Counted from the first letter of the stretch, positions 23,411-32,091 are shown. The stretch: DNA of 42,337 nt from Lachnospiraceae bacterium (GCA_017889125.1 JAGHER010000023.1:1-42337), one strand, 5' to 3'. A program made the numbers and translations. Notes: generated from the letters alone by a model not told the origin.

Positions 23411-23443
23411 TTCGCATATGCGAATGACTGTCGCAAATGCAAC
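23411..23443. promoter_or_regulatory. Tandem IclR-type operator candidates
   Basis: TTCGCATATGCGAA at 23411-23424 is a perfect 14-bp palindrome. A second, imperfect copy GTCGCAAATGCAAC follows at 23430-23443 (10 of 14 matches, 19 bp centre to centre). Both lie downstream of the eda transcript start. The nearby IclR/KdgR-like protein is the probable binder. Confidence 0.65.
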
Positions 23444-23454
23444 TTTATGATTAA

Positions 23455-23483
23455 ATTTTAATCGCTACCGATGATTTTGTCAA
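23455..23483 (-). promoter_or_regulatory. Promoter of the eda-kdgK operon
   Basis: Minus strand TTGACA (23483-23478), 17-nt spacer, TAAAAT (23460-23455). Start near 23448, upstream of the palindromes. Confidence 0.8.
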
Positions 23484-23495
23484 CGGGTAAAGCGG

Positions 23496-24275
23496 TTATT
23501 TTTCTGATTTTTCCGGTGCTTGTTCCAGGTATCCCAAAAGCCGGGAAATGGCCTCAGCCTTCCGTTTTACTGCCAGTCCCAGAGCATGATAATCCTCTGT
23601 GGGCTTATAAAGGCTGGAGGCACTGATGGCCCCCAATACACGGCCGGCCTGGTCATAAACCGGAGCGCCCACACACTCCATATGCTCCTCTACTTCTCTG
23701 GCATCCAGTGCATAGCCCTTCTCCCGCACCTGATCAAGCTCAGCCAAAAGTGCTTCCTCCGTAAGAATGGTTCTTGGGGTCTTCTGCCGGAAATGAATCC
23801 GACCGATTACCTGGCGTCTGGTCTCCTCATCCGTGTAGGCCAGAATCGCCTTTCCCAGAGAGGTACAGTATACCGGGTTCTTCGTCCCCACGGTAGCGGT
23901 GGTGATGATGGGATTCTCCGGCTCAAACTTGCACAGGTAGACCACCTCGTGGCCGGTGAGCACGCCGTAGAAAACGGTCTTGCCAATCTCTCTGGCAAAG
24001 GCCTTAAGCTCCGGCTCAATGGTGCTTAACACATCCAGATGATTGGTATAGCTTACGCCGATCCGGTAGGCAGTCAGCCCGATGGTATACACCTGCTTCT
24101 GCCCCCGGGTCACATTCACCATGCCGGTCTCAGCCAGAGTGGTGATAATGTCATATGCACTTGTCTTTGGAAGGTCAAGGGAATCACAGATCTGATCCAG
24201 GGTGATTCCCTCCGGACATTTGGAAACCAGCTTTAAGATTTCAACGCTTCTGAGTGTCGTTCTGTTGCGCTTCAT
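23496..24275 (-). CDS. kdgR: IclR-family regulator (KdgR-like)
   Basis: 259 aa. N-terminal winged HTH (RSVEILKLVSKCPEGITLDQICDSL, LPKTSAYDIITTL) and a C-terminal IclR effector domain with VYCTSLGKAILAY and GCGAPVYD-like ECVGAPVYDQAG. KdgR-type IclR proteins respond to KDG or KDPG. Gene lies 48 nt after uxaA with AAGAGG before the ATG, so it is co-transcribed from the LacI-controlled promoter. Its predicted targets are the palindromes ahead of eda. The name is inferred from context. Confidence 0.78.
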   Translation of the reverse strand: MKRNRTTLRSVEILKLVSKCPEGITLDQICDSLDLPKTSAYDIITTLAETGMVNVTRGQKQVYTIGLTAYRIGVSYTNHLDVLSTIEPELKAFAREIGKTVFYGVLTGHEVVYLCKFEPENPIITTATVGTKNPVYCTSLGKAILAYTDEETRRQVIGRIHFRQKTPRTILTEEALLAELDQVREKGYALDAREVEEHMECVGAPVYDQAGRVLGAISASSLYKPTEDYHALGLAVKRKAEAISRLLGYLEQAPEKSEK

Positions 24276-24323
24276 GCGTTACCTCTTTTCATGGATTTTC
24301 GCTGCCGGAGCCTTCTGGGATGC

Positions 24324-25805
24324 TTATAAGGTTACGCCCTGCTTAAAGATCGCCCAGTCATGGAATCCGGCCTCCTCGGCCTTTACCAACTTTCCGGAAG
24401 CCACATCCAGCACATACTGGAACAGCGCGGCTGCCAGATCCTCCTTTGTGGCGTCCTCAACCATCCGTCCGGCATTAAAGTCGATCCAGTTCTTCTTGTG
24501 CGCCGCCAGCTTGGAATTACTGGAAATTTTCACCGTGGGAACCGGCGATGCAAATGGCGTTCCCCGTCCGGTGGTAAACAGGACAATCTGTGCGCCGGAC
24601 ATGGCCAAGGCAGTGGCGGCTACCAGGTCATTTCCAGGAGCACTTAAGAGATTTAAGCCCTTTACCTTCACCGGCTCTGCGTAGGAAAGCACGCCCTTTA
24701 CCGGGGAGCTTCCTGACTTCTGGGTACAGCCTAAGGACTTATCTTCCAGAGTAGAGATGCCGCCCTTTTTATTTCCAGGAGAAGGATTCTCGTAAATGGT
24801 CTGGTTGTGGCTCTTAAAGTAATTCTTGAAATCATTAATCAGGTCCACGGTCTTCTCAAAAAGCTCCGGCGTCTCGCAGCGGTTCATCAGAAGAGTCTCC
24901 GCGCCGAACATCTCCGGCACCTCGGTCAGGATGGTGGTGCCGCCCTTAGAACAGAGAATATCGGAAAATGCTCCTACTACCGGGTTTGCCGTAATGCCGG
25001 AAAGACCGTCAGAGCCGCCGCACTTCATGCCGATCACCAGCTCGCTGGCATCTACCTTCTCCCGCTTAAAGGATCCGGCGTAATCAGCCAGTTCCTCCAT
25101 GATCTTCATGGCCGCCTCATGCTCATCCTCCACATCCTGGCACTGGAGGAAGCGCACGCGCTTCTCATCATACTCGCCGATGTAGTCCATCAGCACGGGG
25201 ATATTGCTGTTCTCACAGCCAAGCCCCAGAACCAGCACGCCGCCTGCATTGGGATGATGGATCATGTCTGCCAGGATCTTTCTGGTATTCTCCTGATCAT
25301 CGCCCATCTGGGAACATCCGTAGGGATGGACGAAGGCTGCTACAGCGTCGATGGTGCCGCCCACAAATTTCTGCGACTCCTTCTCGATGGCCTTGGCAAT
25401 GGAATTGACACAGCCTACAGTAGGAATGATCCACAGCTCATTGCGGACACCTACTCTCCCATCGGCACGGCGGAAGCCGTCAAAATACGCATGCTCCGTC
25501 TCCTGAAGCTTGGACGGAACCGGCTCATAGATATAAGTAAGCAGATCGCCCAGAGCGGTCTTTAAATTGTGAACGTGAACCCACTGGCCTTTCTGGATAT
25601 CTTCCTTGGCATGTCCGATGCGGAAGCCGTATTTGACCACATCCTCACCGGCTTTAATATCCGCCAGGGCAAACTTATGTCCCTGAGGGATTTCCTCCAG
25701 TGTGGTCACAGCCGCCCCGGCAACCTCCAGAGTCTCCCCCTTCTGGATGGGACGAAGGGCGACCGCAACATTGTCATCCTCATGGATCTTTACAAAATCC
25801 TGCAT
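24324..25805 (-). CDS. uxaA: Altronate dehydratase
   Basis: 493 aa. Full-length UxaA: N-terminal SAF-like domain (DNVAVALRPIQKGETLEV), a central part with HPYGCSQMGDDQENT, and a C-terminal part with GMKCGGSDGLSGITANP, where the family's Cys and metal site lie. It dehydrates D-altronate to KDG. A longer frame opens at 25910 but lacks conservation, and GAGGAG sits about 8 nt before 25805. The longer frame would also begin upstream of the predicted transcript start near 25921. Divergent from lacI. Confidence 0.92.
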   Translation of the reverse strand: MQDFVKIHEDDNVAVALRPIQKGETLEVAGAAVTTLEEIPQGHKFALADIKAGEDVVKYGFRIGHAKEDIQKGQWVHVHNLKTALGDLLTYIYEPVPSKLQETEHAYFDGFRRADGRVGVRNELWIIPTVGCVNSIAKAIEKESQKFVGGTIDAVAAFVHPYGCSQMGDDQENTRKILADMIHHPNAGGVLVLGLGCENSNIPVLMDYIGEYDEKRVRFLQCQDVEDEHEAAMKIMEELADYAGSFKREKVDASELVIGMKCGGSDGLSGITANPVVGAFSDILCSKGGTTILTEVPEMFGAETLLMNRCETPELFEKTVDLINDFKNYFKSHNQTIYENPSPGNKKGGISTLEDKSLGCTQKSGSSPVKGVLSYAEPVKVKGLNLLSAPGNDLVAATALAMSGAQIVLFTTGRGTPFASPVPTVKISSNSKLAAHKKNWIDFNAGRMVEDATKEDLAAALFQYVLDVASGKLVKAEEAGFHDWAIFKQGVTL

Positions 25806-25910
25806 TTTTCTTCTCCTCATTTCCTCTCCGCAAACTGCGGCGGTAGTCGGACTCCTCTGCTGAACGGAGGAAATGCCTGCCGCCCATCTTTTGAGAAAAT
25901 CCGCAATCAA

Positions 25911-25924
25911 TGTAAGTGCTTACA
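25911..25924. promoter_or_regulatory. LacI operator O1 (uxaA side)
   Basis: TGTAAG-TG-CTTACA, a palindrome at the uxaA transcript start, 103 bp from the second copy at 26014-26027. Type and context fit a LacI-family operator. Confidence 0.8.
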
Positions 25925-25927
25925 ATT

Positions 25928-25956
25928 ATTCTACAAAAAACTGTCCAGAAAGTCAA
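25928..25956 (-). promoter_or_regulatory. Promoter of uxaA-iclR operon
   Basis: Minus strand TTGACT (25956-25951), 17-nt spacer, TAGAAT (25933-25928). Transcript starts inside operator O1. Confidence 0.78.
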
Positions 25957-25974
25957 TAAAAAAATAGAAAGGTG

Positions 25975-26003
25975 TTGCAATATTTGTTCACAATATGTAT
26001 AAT
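25975..26003 (+). promoter_or_regulatory. Promoter of lacI-uxaC operon
   Basis: TTGCAA at 25975-25980, 17-nt spacer, TATAAT at 25998-26003. Operator O2 lies just downstream of the transcript start near 26010. Confidence 0.78.
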
Positions 26004-26013
26004 AAACTTAGCT

Positions 26014-26027
26014 TGTAAGTACTTACA
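26014..26027. promoter_or_regulatory. LacI operator O2 (lacI side)
   Basis: TGTAAGTACTTACA, a perfect 14-bp palindrome in the lacI leader, one base different from O1. It implies autoregulation. Confidence 0.82.
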
Positions 26028-26043
26028 GAATTGAGGTGACCGG

Positions 26044-27045
26044 ATGAATATTTACGATGTATCAAAAAAAGCCAACGTTTCCATTGCCACGGTTTCCCGT
26101 GTGCTCAACGGGAATCCCAACGTCAGTGACAAAACCAGAGCCAAGGTTCTCGCCGTTATGGAGCAGCTTGGATATACACCGAATGTATTTGCCCGCGGTC
26201 TTGGGCTCAATACCATGCGGACCATCGGCATCATGTGCTCCGACTCTTCCGATCTGTACCTGGCTAATGCCATCTACTATCTGGAGAGGGATCTCCGTTC
26301 CAATGGTTATGACGCCATCCTCTGCTGTACAGGCTACGAGCTGGAAACAAAGCAGAAGTATTTTGACCTGCTCTGTTCTAAGCGGGTGGATGCCATCATC
26401 CTGGCCGGCTCCAAGTTTGTGGAGATGAAGCCCCGGGACAACACCTACATTCTCGACGCGGCAGCGAAGATTCCCATTATGCTGGTAAATGGCTACCTGG
26501 AAGGGGAAAATATCTACTCCACCGTCTGCGATGACCAGGCGGCAGTCTACCAGGCGGCTTCCCGGCTGATCCAGTCCGGGCATAAAAAACTTCTTTATGT
26601 GTACACCAGCACCTCCTACAGCGGTTCGAACAAGCTTCAGGGCTTTAAAAACGCGTTGGCCGATGCAGGCCTTCCTCTTCTTCCGGAGTATATCCGCCAG
26701 TGCAGGAAGGACATCACCGCAGCCAAGGAGCTGTTCTTTTCCTTAAAGAAAGAAGGGCTGGAATTTGATGCCGTGATCGCATCCGATGATTCCCTGGCCG
26801 CAGGCGCCGTCAAGTATGCCAATACCGCCGGGATCTCTATTCCTGAGGAGCTTTCCATTGTAGGCTACAACAACTCCATTTTGTCCCTCTGCTCCGACCC
26901 GGAGCTGACCTCCATCGACAGCAAGGTGGAGGCCCTGTGCACCACTACCGTCAATACCCTTATGGGTGTTTTCAGCGGTGGAAACGTCCCCAGCCGGACA
27001 ACCATCGCTGCTGATTTAATAAAGCGTGAGACCACCAATTTTTAA
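26044..27045 (+). CDS. LacI-family regulator of uronate genes
   Basis: 333 aa. N-terminal LacI HTH NIYDVSKKANVSIATVSRVL with the hinge RARVL..LGYTPN, then a periplasmic-binding-type effector domain (TIGIMCSDSSDLYLANAIYY, DAVIASDDSLAAGAV). GAGGTGACCG precedes the ATG. Operators at 25911 and 26014 flank the divergent promoters of uxaA and of itself plus uxaC. The effector is probably a uronate or aldonate intermediate. Confidence 0.9.
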   Translation: MNIYDVSKKANVSIATVSRVLNGNPNVSDKTRAKVLAVMEQLGYTPNVFARGLGLNTMRTIGIMCSDSSDLYLANAIYYLERDLRSNGYDAILCCTGYELETKQKYFDLLCSKRVDAIILAGSKFVEMKPRDNTYILDAAAKIPIMLVNGYLEGENIYSTVCDDQAAVYQAASRLIQSGHKKLLYVYTSTSYSGSNKLQGFKNALADAGLPLLPEYIRQCRKDITAAKELFFSLKKEGLEFDAVIASDDSLAAGAVKYANTAGISIPEELSIVGYNNSILSLCSDPELTSIDSKVEALCTTTVNTLMGVFSGGNVPSRTTIAADLIKRETTNF

Positions 27046-27063
27046 TTCAAGGAGGAATTAGCT

Positions 27064-28470
27064 ATGCAACCATTTATGGACAAAGACTTCATGCTGAACA
27101 CCGAAGCAGCAAAAACCTTATACCATGAGTATGCAGAGAACATGCCCATCGTAGACTACCACTGCCACATTAATCCGCAGGAAATCTACGAGGACCGGAA
27201 GTTCGAAAATATTACCCAGGTATGGCTGGGCGGCGACCATTACAAGTGGCGTCAGATGCGTTCCAACGGCGTTGAGGAGAAGTATGTAACCGGAGACGGC
27301 ACTGACCGTGAGAAGTTCCAGGCCTGGGCTGAGACCATGCCGAAGCTGATCGGAAATCCCCTTTATCACTGGAGCCACCTGGAGCTGCGCAAGTATTTCG
27401 GTTATCAGGGCCATTTAAACGGCGATACTGCTGAGGAGGTCTGGAACCTGTGCAACGCCAAGCTGCAGGAAGACGGCATGACCGTAAGAAATCTGATCCG
27501 TCAGTCCAATGTAACGCTGATCTGCACCACCGATGACCCGGTTGATTCCCTTGAATGGCATGAGAAGATCGCGGCTGACGATACCTTCGAGGTTAAGGTT
27601 CTCCCCGCATGGCGTCCGGACAAGGCCATGAACGTGGAAAAGCCCACCTACGCTGACTATATTGCTACGCTTTCCCAGGTAAGCGGTATTCAGGTTACCA
27701 ACTTCCAGACCTTAAAGGATGCTTTAAAGAACAGAATGGAATTCTTTAACGCTCACGGCTGTCTGGTTTCTGACCATGCCCTGGAGTATGTAATGTATGT
27801 TCCTGCTGATGAGGTGGAATTAGACGCCATCATCGCCAAGAGCCTGAATCATGAGGCCATTACCAAGGAAGAGGAATTAAAGTTCAAGACCGCTTTCATG
27901 CTGTTTGTTGCCAAAGAGTACAATAAACTGGGATGGGTTATGCAGCTTCACTACGGCTGCAAGCGTGACAACAACGCTTACATGTTTGAGCAGTTAGGTG
28001 CCGACACCGGCTTTGACTGCATCAATAACTACGCTCCCAGCGCACAGATGGCAGATTTCCTGAACGCATTAAGCGCTACCAACGAGATCCCCAAGACCAT
28101 CATTTACTCCCTGAACCCCAATGACAATGCTTCCATCGGCACCATCTTAGGCTGCTTCCAGAGCGCAGAGACCGCAGGAAAGCTGCAGCAGGGCTCTGCA
28201 TGGTGGTTCAATGATCACTTCGTAGGCATGACCGATCAGATGACCTCCCTGGCTAACCTGGGATGCTTCGGCAACTTCATCGGTATGCTGACCGACTCCA
28301 GAAGCTTCTTATCCTACACCAGACATGATTACTTCCGTCGGATCCTCTGCCGGTTAATCGGCGGCTGGGTTGAGGAAGGCATGTATCCCAACGATACCAA
28401 GGCTCTGGAATCCATCATTAAGGGCATCTGCTATGACAATGCGGTGAAGTATTTTGGTTTTGATGTGTAA
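27064..28470 (+). CDS. uxaC: Glucuronate/galacturonate isomerase
   Basis: 468 aa. TIM-barrel uronate isomerase with metal-binding HCH in MPIVDYHCHINPQEIY, CTTDDPVDSLEWH, and MQLHYGCKRDNN. It interconverts D-glucuronate and D-fructuronate, or D-galacturonate and D-tagaturonate. It lies 18 nt after lacI with AAGGAGG before the ATG, so both share the LacI-controlled transcript. Confidence 0.95.
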   Translation: MQPFMDKDFMLNTEAAKTLYHEYAENMPIVDYHCHINPQEIYEDRKFENITQVWLGGDHYKWRQMRSNGVEEKYVTGDGTDREKFQAWAETMPKLIGNPLYHWSHLELRKYFGYQGHLNGDTAEEVWNLCNAKLQEDGMTVRNLIRQSNVTLICTTDDPVDSLEWHEKIAADDTFEVKVLPAWRPDKAMNVEKPTYADYIATLSQVSGIQVTNFQTLKDALKNRMEFFNAHGCLVSDHALEYVMYVPADEVELDAIIAKSLNHEAITKEEELKFKTAFMLFVAKEYNKLGWVMQLHYGCKRDNNAYMFEQLGADTGFDCINNYAPSAQMADFLNALSATNEIPKTIIYSLNPNDNASIGTILGCFQSAETAGKLQQGSAWWFNDHFVGMTDQMTSLANLGCFGNFIGMLTDSRSFLSYTRHDYFRRILCRLIGGWVEEGMYPNDTKALESIIKGICYDNAVKYFGFDV

Positions 28471-28522
28471 TTTGGTAAGCCGCCTGGTGTCAGAATATCA
28501 GGTAAGTAAATCCTTTTTAGGC

Positions 28523-28540
28523 AAACGCTGATTAATGCGT
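28523..28540. repeat. Intergenic repeat, copy D (inverted orientation)
   Basis: AAACGCTGATTAAT at 28523-28536, the reverse complement of the core seen at 1666-1678 and 6575-6589. A short ACGC/GCGT stem (28525-28528 / 28537-28540) forms around it. A further partial copy, ATCAGCGTTT, lies at 28611-28620 and contains the stop of the convergent ABC gene. Confidence 0.5.
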
Positions 28541-28546
28541 CTCCTG

Positions 28547-28590
28547 AAAAACCCGCCTTATGCTGCATCACTGCAGCTGGGCGGGTTTTT
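28547..28590. terminator. Bidirectional terminator after uxaC
   Basis: AAAAACCCGCC (28547-28557) pairs with GGCGGGTTTTT (28580-28590), and an inner CTGCA/TGCAG stem stacks on it. It ends uxaC (plus) and the nik-type operon (minus). Confidence 0.9.
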
Positions 28591-28611
28591 GTGTGTCTTT
28601 ATAAATTGGGA

Positions 28612-29235
28612 TCAGCGTTTCACTCCAGAATACGAAAGCTCCTCCAGTCCTACCACCCGGGTGCACACCTGCTCCAAAAGCTCTCGGCTGTGGCTCACCG
28701 CCACCAGCCCGATCTGCCGCCTTTCCATCTCCTCCAAAAGGGCGTTCCAGACCTGTGCCTGGGTAATCATATCCAGCATGGCCGTGATTTCGTCGGCAAG
28801 GAGATACCGTGTCCCCTCACCCAATGCCCGCACGATGCAGAACCGCTGAAGCTCACCTCCAGAAAGCTCCTCAGGATACCGTCTCTTCCAGTCCACTTCA
28901 ATGCCGAACAGCGCCTCCAGCCGCGGATCCGTTTTCCCCCCTTCCGCCAAAATCTTTCCCATGGTCAGCCGGGAATTCACCGCCCTCTCCGGGTGCTGCC
29001 ACACCATCTGCACCGGGCAGAAGCCGGAACGGGGAAGGGGTTTTCCATCTGCCAGCACCTTTCCGCCCTGAGGGAGCAGATATCCGGACAGGAGTTTTAA
29101 CAGCGTTGTCTTTCCGGAGCCGCTGGGGGAAAAGATGCCCACCCGCTCTCCCGGCTTTACCTGGAGACTCACCCGGTCAAGTACTGGAAGCTCCCGCCTG
29201 CGGTAGGAAAAAATTAAATTATCTGCCTCCAGCAT
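28612..29235 (-). CDS. Peptide/nickel ABC transporter ATP-binding protein (DppF/NikE-like)
   Basis: 207 aa, short for the family. Walker A FSPSGSGKTTLL, signature ELSGGELQRFCIVRA, Walker B YLLADEITAMLD, and switch His in AVSHSRELL. The frame opens at 29313, but GGGAGG 9 nt before 29235 and FSYRRRELPVL-type homology start favour 29235. It overlaps the preceding ATPase gene by 17 nt. Lacks the C-terminal oligopeptide motif, as do nickel-type (NikE/CntF) members. Last gene of the importer operon. Confidence 0.85.
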   Translation of the reverse strand: MLEADNLIFSYRRRELPVLDRVSLQVKPGERVGIFSPSGSGKTTLLKLLSGYLLPQGGKVLADGKPLPRSGFCPVQMVWQHPERAVNSRLTMGKILAEGGKTDPRLEALFGIEVDWKRRYPEELSGGELQRFCIVRALGEGTRYLLADEITAMLDMITQAQVWNALLEEMERRQIGLVAVSHSRELLEQVCTRVVGLEELSYSGVKR

Positions 29236-30265
29236 ACTTCTGCACCTCCCGTTCTTCCTGCGCCTTCTGCGCATCCTTACTCTCCCGCGCTTCCCGTATC
29301 TTATGCTCATCATGCTGCAGGATGCAGCGAACCGTCCCCTGCCGCACCGCCCGCATCGGGATATCTCCCAGGCATTCTTTCGTAAACTTTGGGCACCGTG
29401 GGCCGAAAACGCAGCCTTTGGGCATATCCTTTACGTAAGGCTGAGTGCCCGGTATTGCCTGAAAGCCATTCTGGGGCATGGCCCGCCAAAGGGCCCTGGT
29501 GTAGGGATGTCTAAGAAGTGCTTCACTGGCAAAGTCGCTAGAGGGCGCTTCCTCCACGGTGGTTCCTGCATAAAACACCGCAATCCGGTCTGCCGCGCTG
29601 ATGGCTAAGGGGAGGTCATGGGTAATTAAAAACACGCCGTTCCCCTGGCTGGCAAATGCCCGAAAATCCGCCATAGCCCTTTTTGCCTGCCCCAAATCCA
29701 TTCCCGGCGTAGGCTCATCCGCCACGATGAGCTTAGGCCGCTCCATCAGCGCTGTGGAAAGAAGAATCCGCCGGTTCATGCCGCCGGAGCATTCAAAGGG
29801 GTAGCGTTCCTCTGTCTTTTCGGGAAGGCCATAGGCCGAAAACAGCTCCTTCTGCCTCCTCTTTCCCTCTTTTCCCGGCTGCTGCTCCCGCACCTGTGCC
29901 CCTACCTTCATCAGCGGGTCAAGATAAGTCACTCCCTGGGGCACCAGGGCAATTTCTTTCCCCCGCAGCTTGCAAATCCGCTCAGTGGTCAGAGGCTCTC
30001 CCAGAAAATTCATCTCTCCGCTTATCCGTGCATTGACGGGGAGAATGCCCATAATGCCGTGGGCCAGCAGGCTTTTTCCCGAGCCGCTGGCACCTACCAC
30101 TGCCACAATTTCACCCTGGTTTACCGTCACATTCAGTCGGGAAATCACCGGCAGATCCTCGCTCTGGAACAGGCCTTTGCGCTGGCGGAAGGTGACGGAT
30201 AAATCCTGGATTTCCAGGATGGCAGCATTTCTGCGATAACTTTCTGCAATAGGCTTTTTATCCAT
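29219..30265 (-). CDS. Peptide/nickel ABC transporter ATP-binding protein (DppD/NikD-like)
   Basis: 348 aa. Walker A GASGSGKSLLA, signature FECSGGMNRRILLSTAL (SGGMN in place of the usual SGGMR/Q), Walker B KLIVADEPTPGMD. The C-terminal oligopeptide/nickel domain has the Cys motif GCVFGPRCPKFTKECLG, which usually binds an Fe-S cluster in this family. A charged Lys/Glu-rich tail follows. The frame opens at 30328, but GGGAGGG before 30265 is the better start. It overlaps the permease gene by 8 nt. Confidence 0.88.
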   Translation of the reverse strand: MDKKPIAESYRRNAAILEIQDLSVTFRQRKGLFQSEDLPVISRLNVTVNQGEIVAVVGASGSGKSLLAHGIMGILPVNARISGEMNFLGEPLTTERICKLRGKEIALVPQGVTYLDPLMKVGAQVREQQPGKEGKRRQKELFSAYGLPEKTEERYPFECSGGMNRRILLSTALMERPKLIVADEPTPGMDLGQAKRAMADFRAFASQGNGVFLITHDLPLAISAADRIAVFYAGTTVEEAPSSDFASEALLRHPYTRALWRAMPQNGFQAIPGTQPYVKDMPKGCVFGPRCPKFTKECLGDIPMRAVRQGTVRCILQHDEHKIREARESKDAQKAQEEREVQKYAGGR

Positions 30266-31091
30266 AAACTCCCTCCCTGTTTTCCATCGGTTCCAAAAGG
30301 CCGCGAAGGGCGTTCCCTGCCCGGTCAAAAAGCAGCACCGTAATCACCAGCATAATCCCCGGAAAGAGAGCCAGCCACCATTGTCCCGTAATCAGGTACC
30401 GCATACTCTCCGACAAAATCACCCCGATGGCTGGCTGTTTTGCCGAAAGGCCAAAGCCCAGAAAGGTAATGCTGGATTCGTGGAGAATAGCGTGGGGAAA
30501 CATAAGGATCAGCCCCACCGTAAACTGCGGCACAAGGTGGGGCAGCATATGCCGGGCCGCCGCCTGCCCTCTTCCCCAGCCAAGCTTCCGGGAAATCTGG
30601 TAAAATTCACTGTTTTTCAGCTGCAGCACCTCTCCGCGGATTACTCTGGTGAGGGAAGGCCAGTGGGTCAGGGCCACCCCTGCCGCCACTCCCAGAAAAC
30701 CTTTTCCCAGGGCATAAGAAATGAGAATCAAAAGAAGCAGATGGGGAATCCCCATAATGGTATCAATGAGAAAAGAAATCACCCGGTCTGCCGCCTTCCC
30801 CATGACTGCAGCCGCCACGCCAAGAAGAAGGGCCAGGCAGGCGCTTACTCCGGCGGTGCAGAGACCGATACGGATACTCATGGAAAGCCCCGCAAGTGTC
30901 CTGGCAAACATATCCCGCCCCATACAGTCCGTGCCGAACCAGTATTCCCTGCAGGGCGCCAGATTTTTCCGGGAAAAGTCCGTCTCCAAGGCCGCCTCCC
31001 GGCAAAGCACACCGGCAGCAGTCACCATAGCCAGAAAGAGAAGGGCCGCTGAAAAAAAGACGGCCGCCTGTCTTTGCTTATTGTTCTTCAA
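30258..31091 (-). CDS. Peptide/nickel ABC transporter permease (DppC/NikC-like)
   Basis: 277 aa. Six membrane segments; RENLAP-type FSRKNLAPCREYWFGTDCMGRDMFAR motif near the N-terminus and ALTHWPSLTRVIRGEVLQLK (EAA loop) are characteristic. An earlier frame start at 31163 lacks a ribosome site. A TTG at 31091 with AGGAGGAG upstream gives the usual family length, so it is preferred. It overlaps the upstream permease gene by 14 nt. Confidence 0.86.
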   Translation of the reverse strand: MKNNKQRQAAVFFSAALLFLAMVTAAGVLCREAALETDFSRKNLAPCREYWFGTDCMGRDMFARTLAGLSMSIRIGLCTAGVSACLALLLGVAAAVMGKAADRVISFLIDTIMGIPHLLLLILISYALGKGFLGVAAGVALTHWPSLTRVIRGEVLQLKNSEFYQISRKLGWGRGQAAARHMLPHLVPQFTVGLILMFPHAILHESSITFLGFGLSAKQPAIGVILSESMRYLITGQWWLALFPGIMLVITVLLFDRAGNALRGLLEPMENREGVYG

Positions 31092-32091
31092 CCGCTTCTC
31101 CTCCTCTCCGCATCCGCGGGTCAATGATTCCATAGAGAATATCCGCCGCAAAATTTCCTCCAAAGACCACTAAGGCGGTAATCATGGTTATGCCCATAAG
31201 CAGGGGTACATCGCTTCCCGTCCCCGCTGTCACCGCCGCCTGCCCCAGGCCCGGATAGGAAAAGACCTGCTCCACCACCACAGAGCCGCCGATAATCTCG
31301 CTGATGGAGGCAAACTGCAGGGTGATGGCCGGGAGCAGCACATTGCGCAGCCCGTGCCTGCGGACAATCTCCCACCGGCTTTCCCCTCTTGCCCGGGCAA
31401 AGAGTACATAATCGCTTTCCAGACAGTCAATCATCTTCTCTCTGGTGTGCAGCGCCGTGCCGGAAATCCCCGTGATGCTTAAGGTCAGGGCCGGAAGAAA
31501 GGCATGCCGCAGCCGATCTGCCGCAGTCACCTGGGCGGCCTCCATGCCGATAGGCACGCTGAGGCCAATGGGAAAAAGCTTAAGCCACACGGAAAACACC
31601 AAAAGGAGCAAAAGGGCCAGCCAAAAAGCCGGGGTACTTGCCGTCAGCAGGGCATAGCCCCGGATCAGCCGGTCTGCCAATCTCCCCCGATAAAGCGCCG
31701 CCAAAATCCCCAGAAATACCCCCAGGACTCCCGATACCAGCCAGGAAATCACCAGAAGAAACAAGGAATTAAACAGCTTCTGGCTGATTACCTCTGTCAC
31801 CGGCCTGCGGTAAAGGAGAGAGGTGCCCATATCGCCCTTTAACACATCCCCAGCCCAGTTTATGTACCGCTTCACCGGCGGCTCATCTACGCCCCAATAC
31901 TCCGCAAGCCGGTCAAGCTGCTCCTGGCTCATGGAGCCTGCGGCCTGCCCGGCATTTGCCTGGAGGGGATCGATGGGCGAAGCGCTGATGAGCCCGAAAG
32001 TAATCAGGCTCACCATCACCAGAAGAGCTGCCATCCGCACCGCCTTTTTTGCGGCATAAATGATCAGTCGATTCACTGCTGCCAATGTCAT
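31078..32091 (-). CDS. Peptide/nickel ABC transporter permease (DppB/NikB-like)
   Basis: 337 aa. Membrane permease with LITFGLISASPIDPLQANAGQ and AEYWGVDEPPVKRYINW near the N-terminus, then DYVLFARARGESRWEIVRRHGLRN (EAA loop). It pairs with the DppC/NikC-like permease to form the channel. It has a weak AAGAGGTT site. A 186-nt gap separates it from the binding-protein gene. Confidence 0.88.
   Translation of the reverse strand: MTLAAVNRLIIYAAKKAVRMAALLVMVSLITFGLISASPIDPLQANAGQAAGSMSQEQLDRLAEYWGVDEPPVKRYINWAGDVLKGDMGTSLLYRRPVTEVISQKLFNSLFLLVISWLVSGVLGVFLGILAALYRGRLADRLIRGYALLTASTPAFWLALLLLLVFSVWLKLFPIGLSVPIGMEAAQVTAADRLRHAFLPALTLSITGISGTALHTREKMIDCLESDYVLFARARGESRWEIVRRHGLRNVLLPAITLQFASISEIIGGSVVVEQVFSYPGLGQAAVTAGTGSDVPLLMGITMITALVVFGGNFAADILYGIIDPRMRRGGEAVEEQ

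Noticed and set aside
25806-25910. N-terminal extension of altronate dehydratase
   Set aside because: It would start upstream of a good ribosome site and overlaps the promoter start region; UxaA proteins begin near MQDFVKIHEDDN.
28535-29438. Plus-strand open frames opposite the two ABC ATPase genes
   Set aside because: Antisense to well-supported ATPase genes with all ABC motifs.
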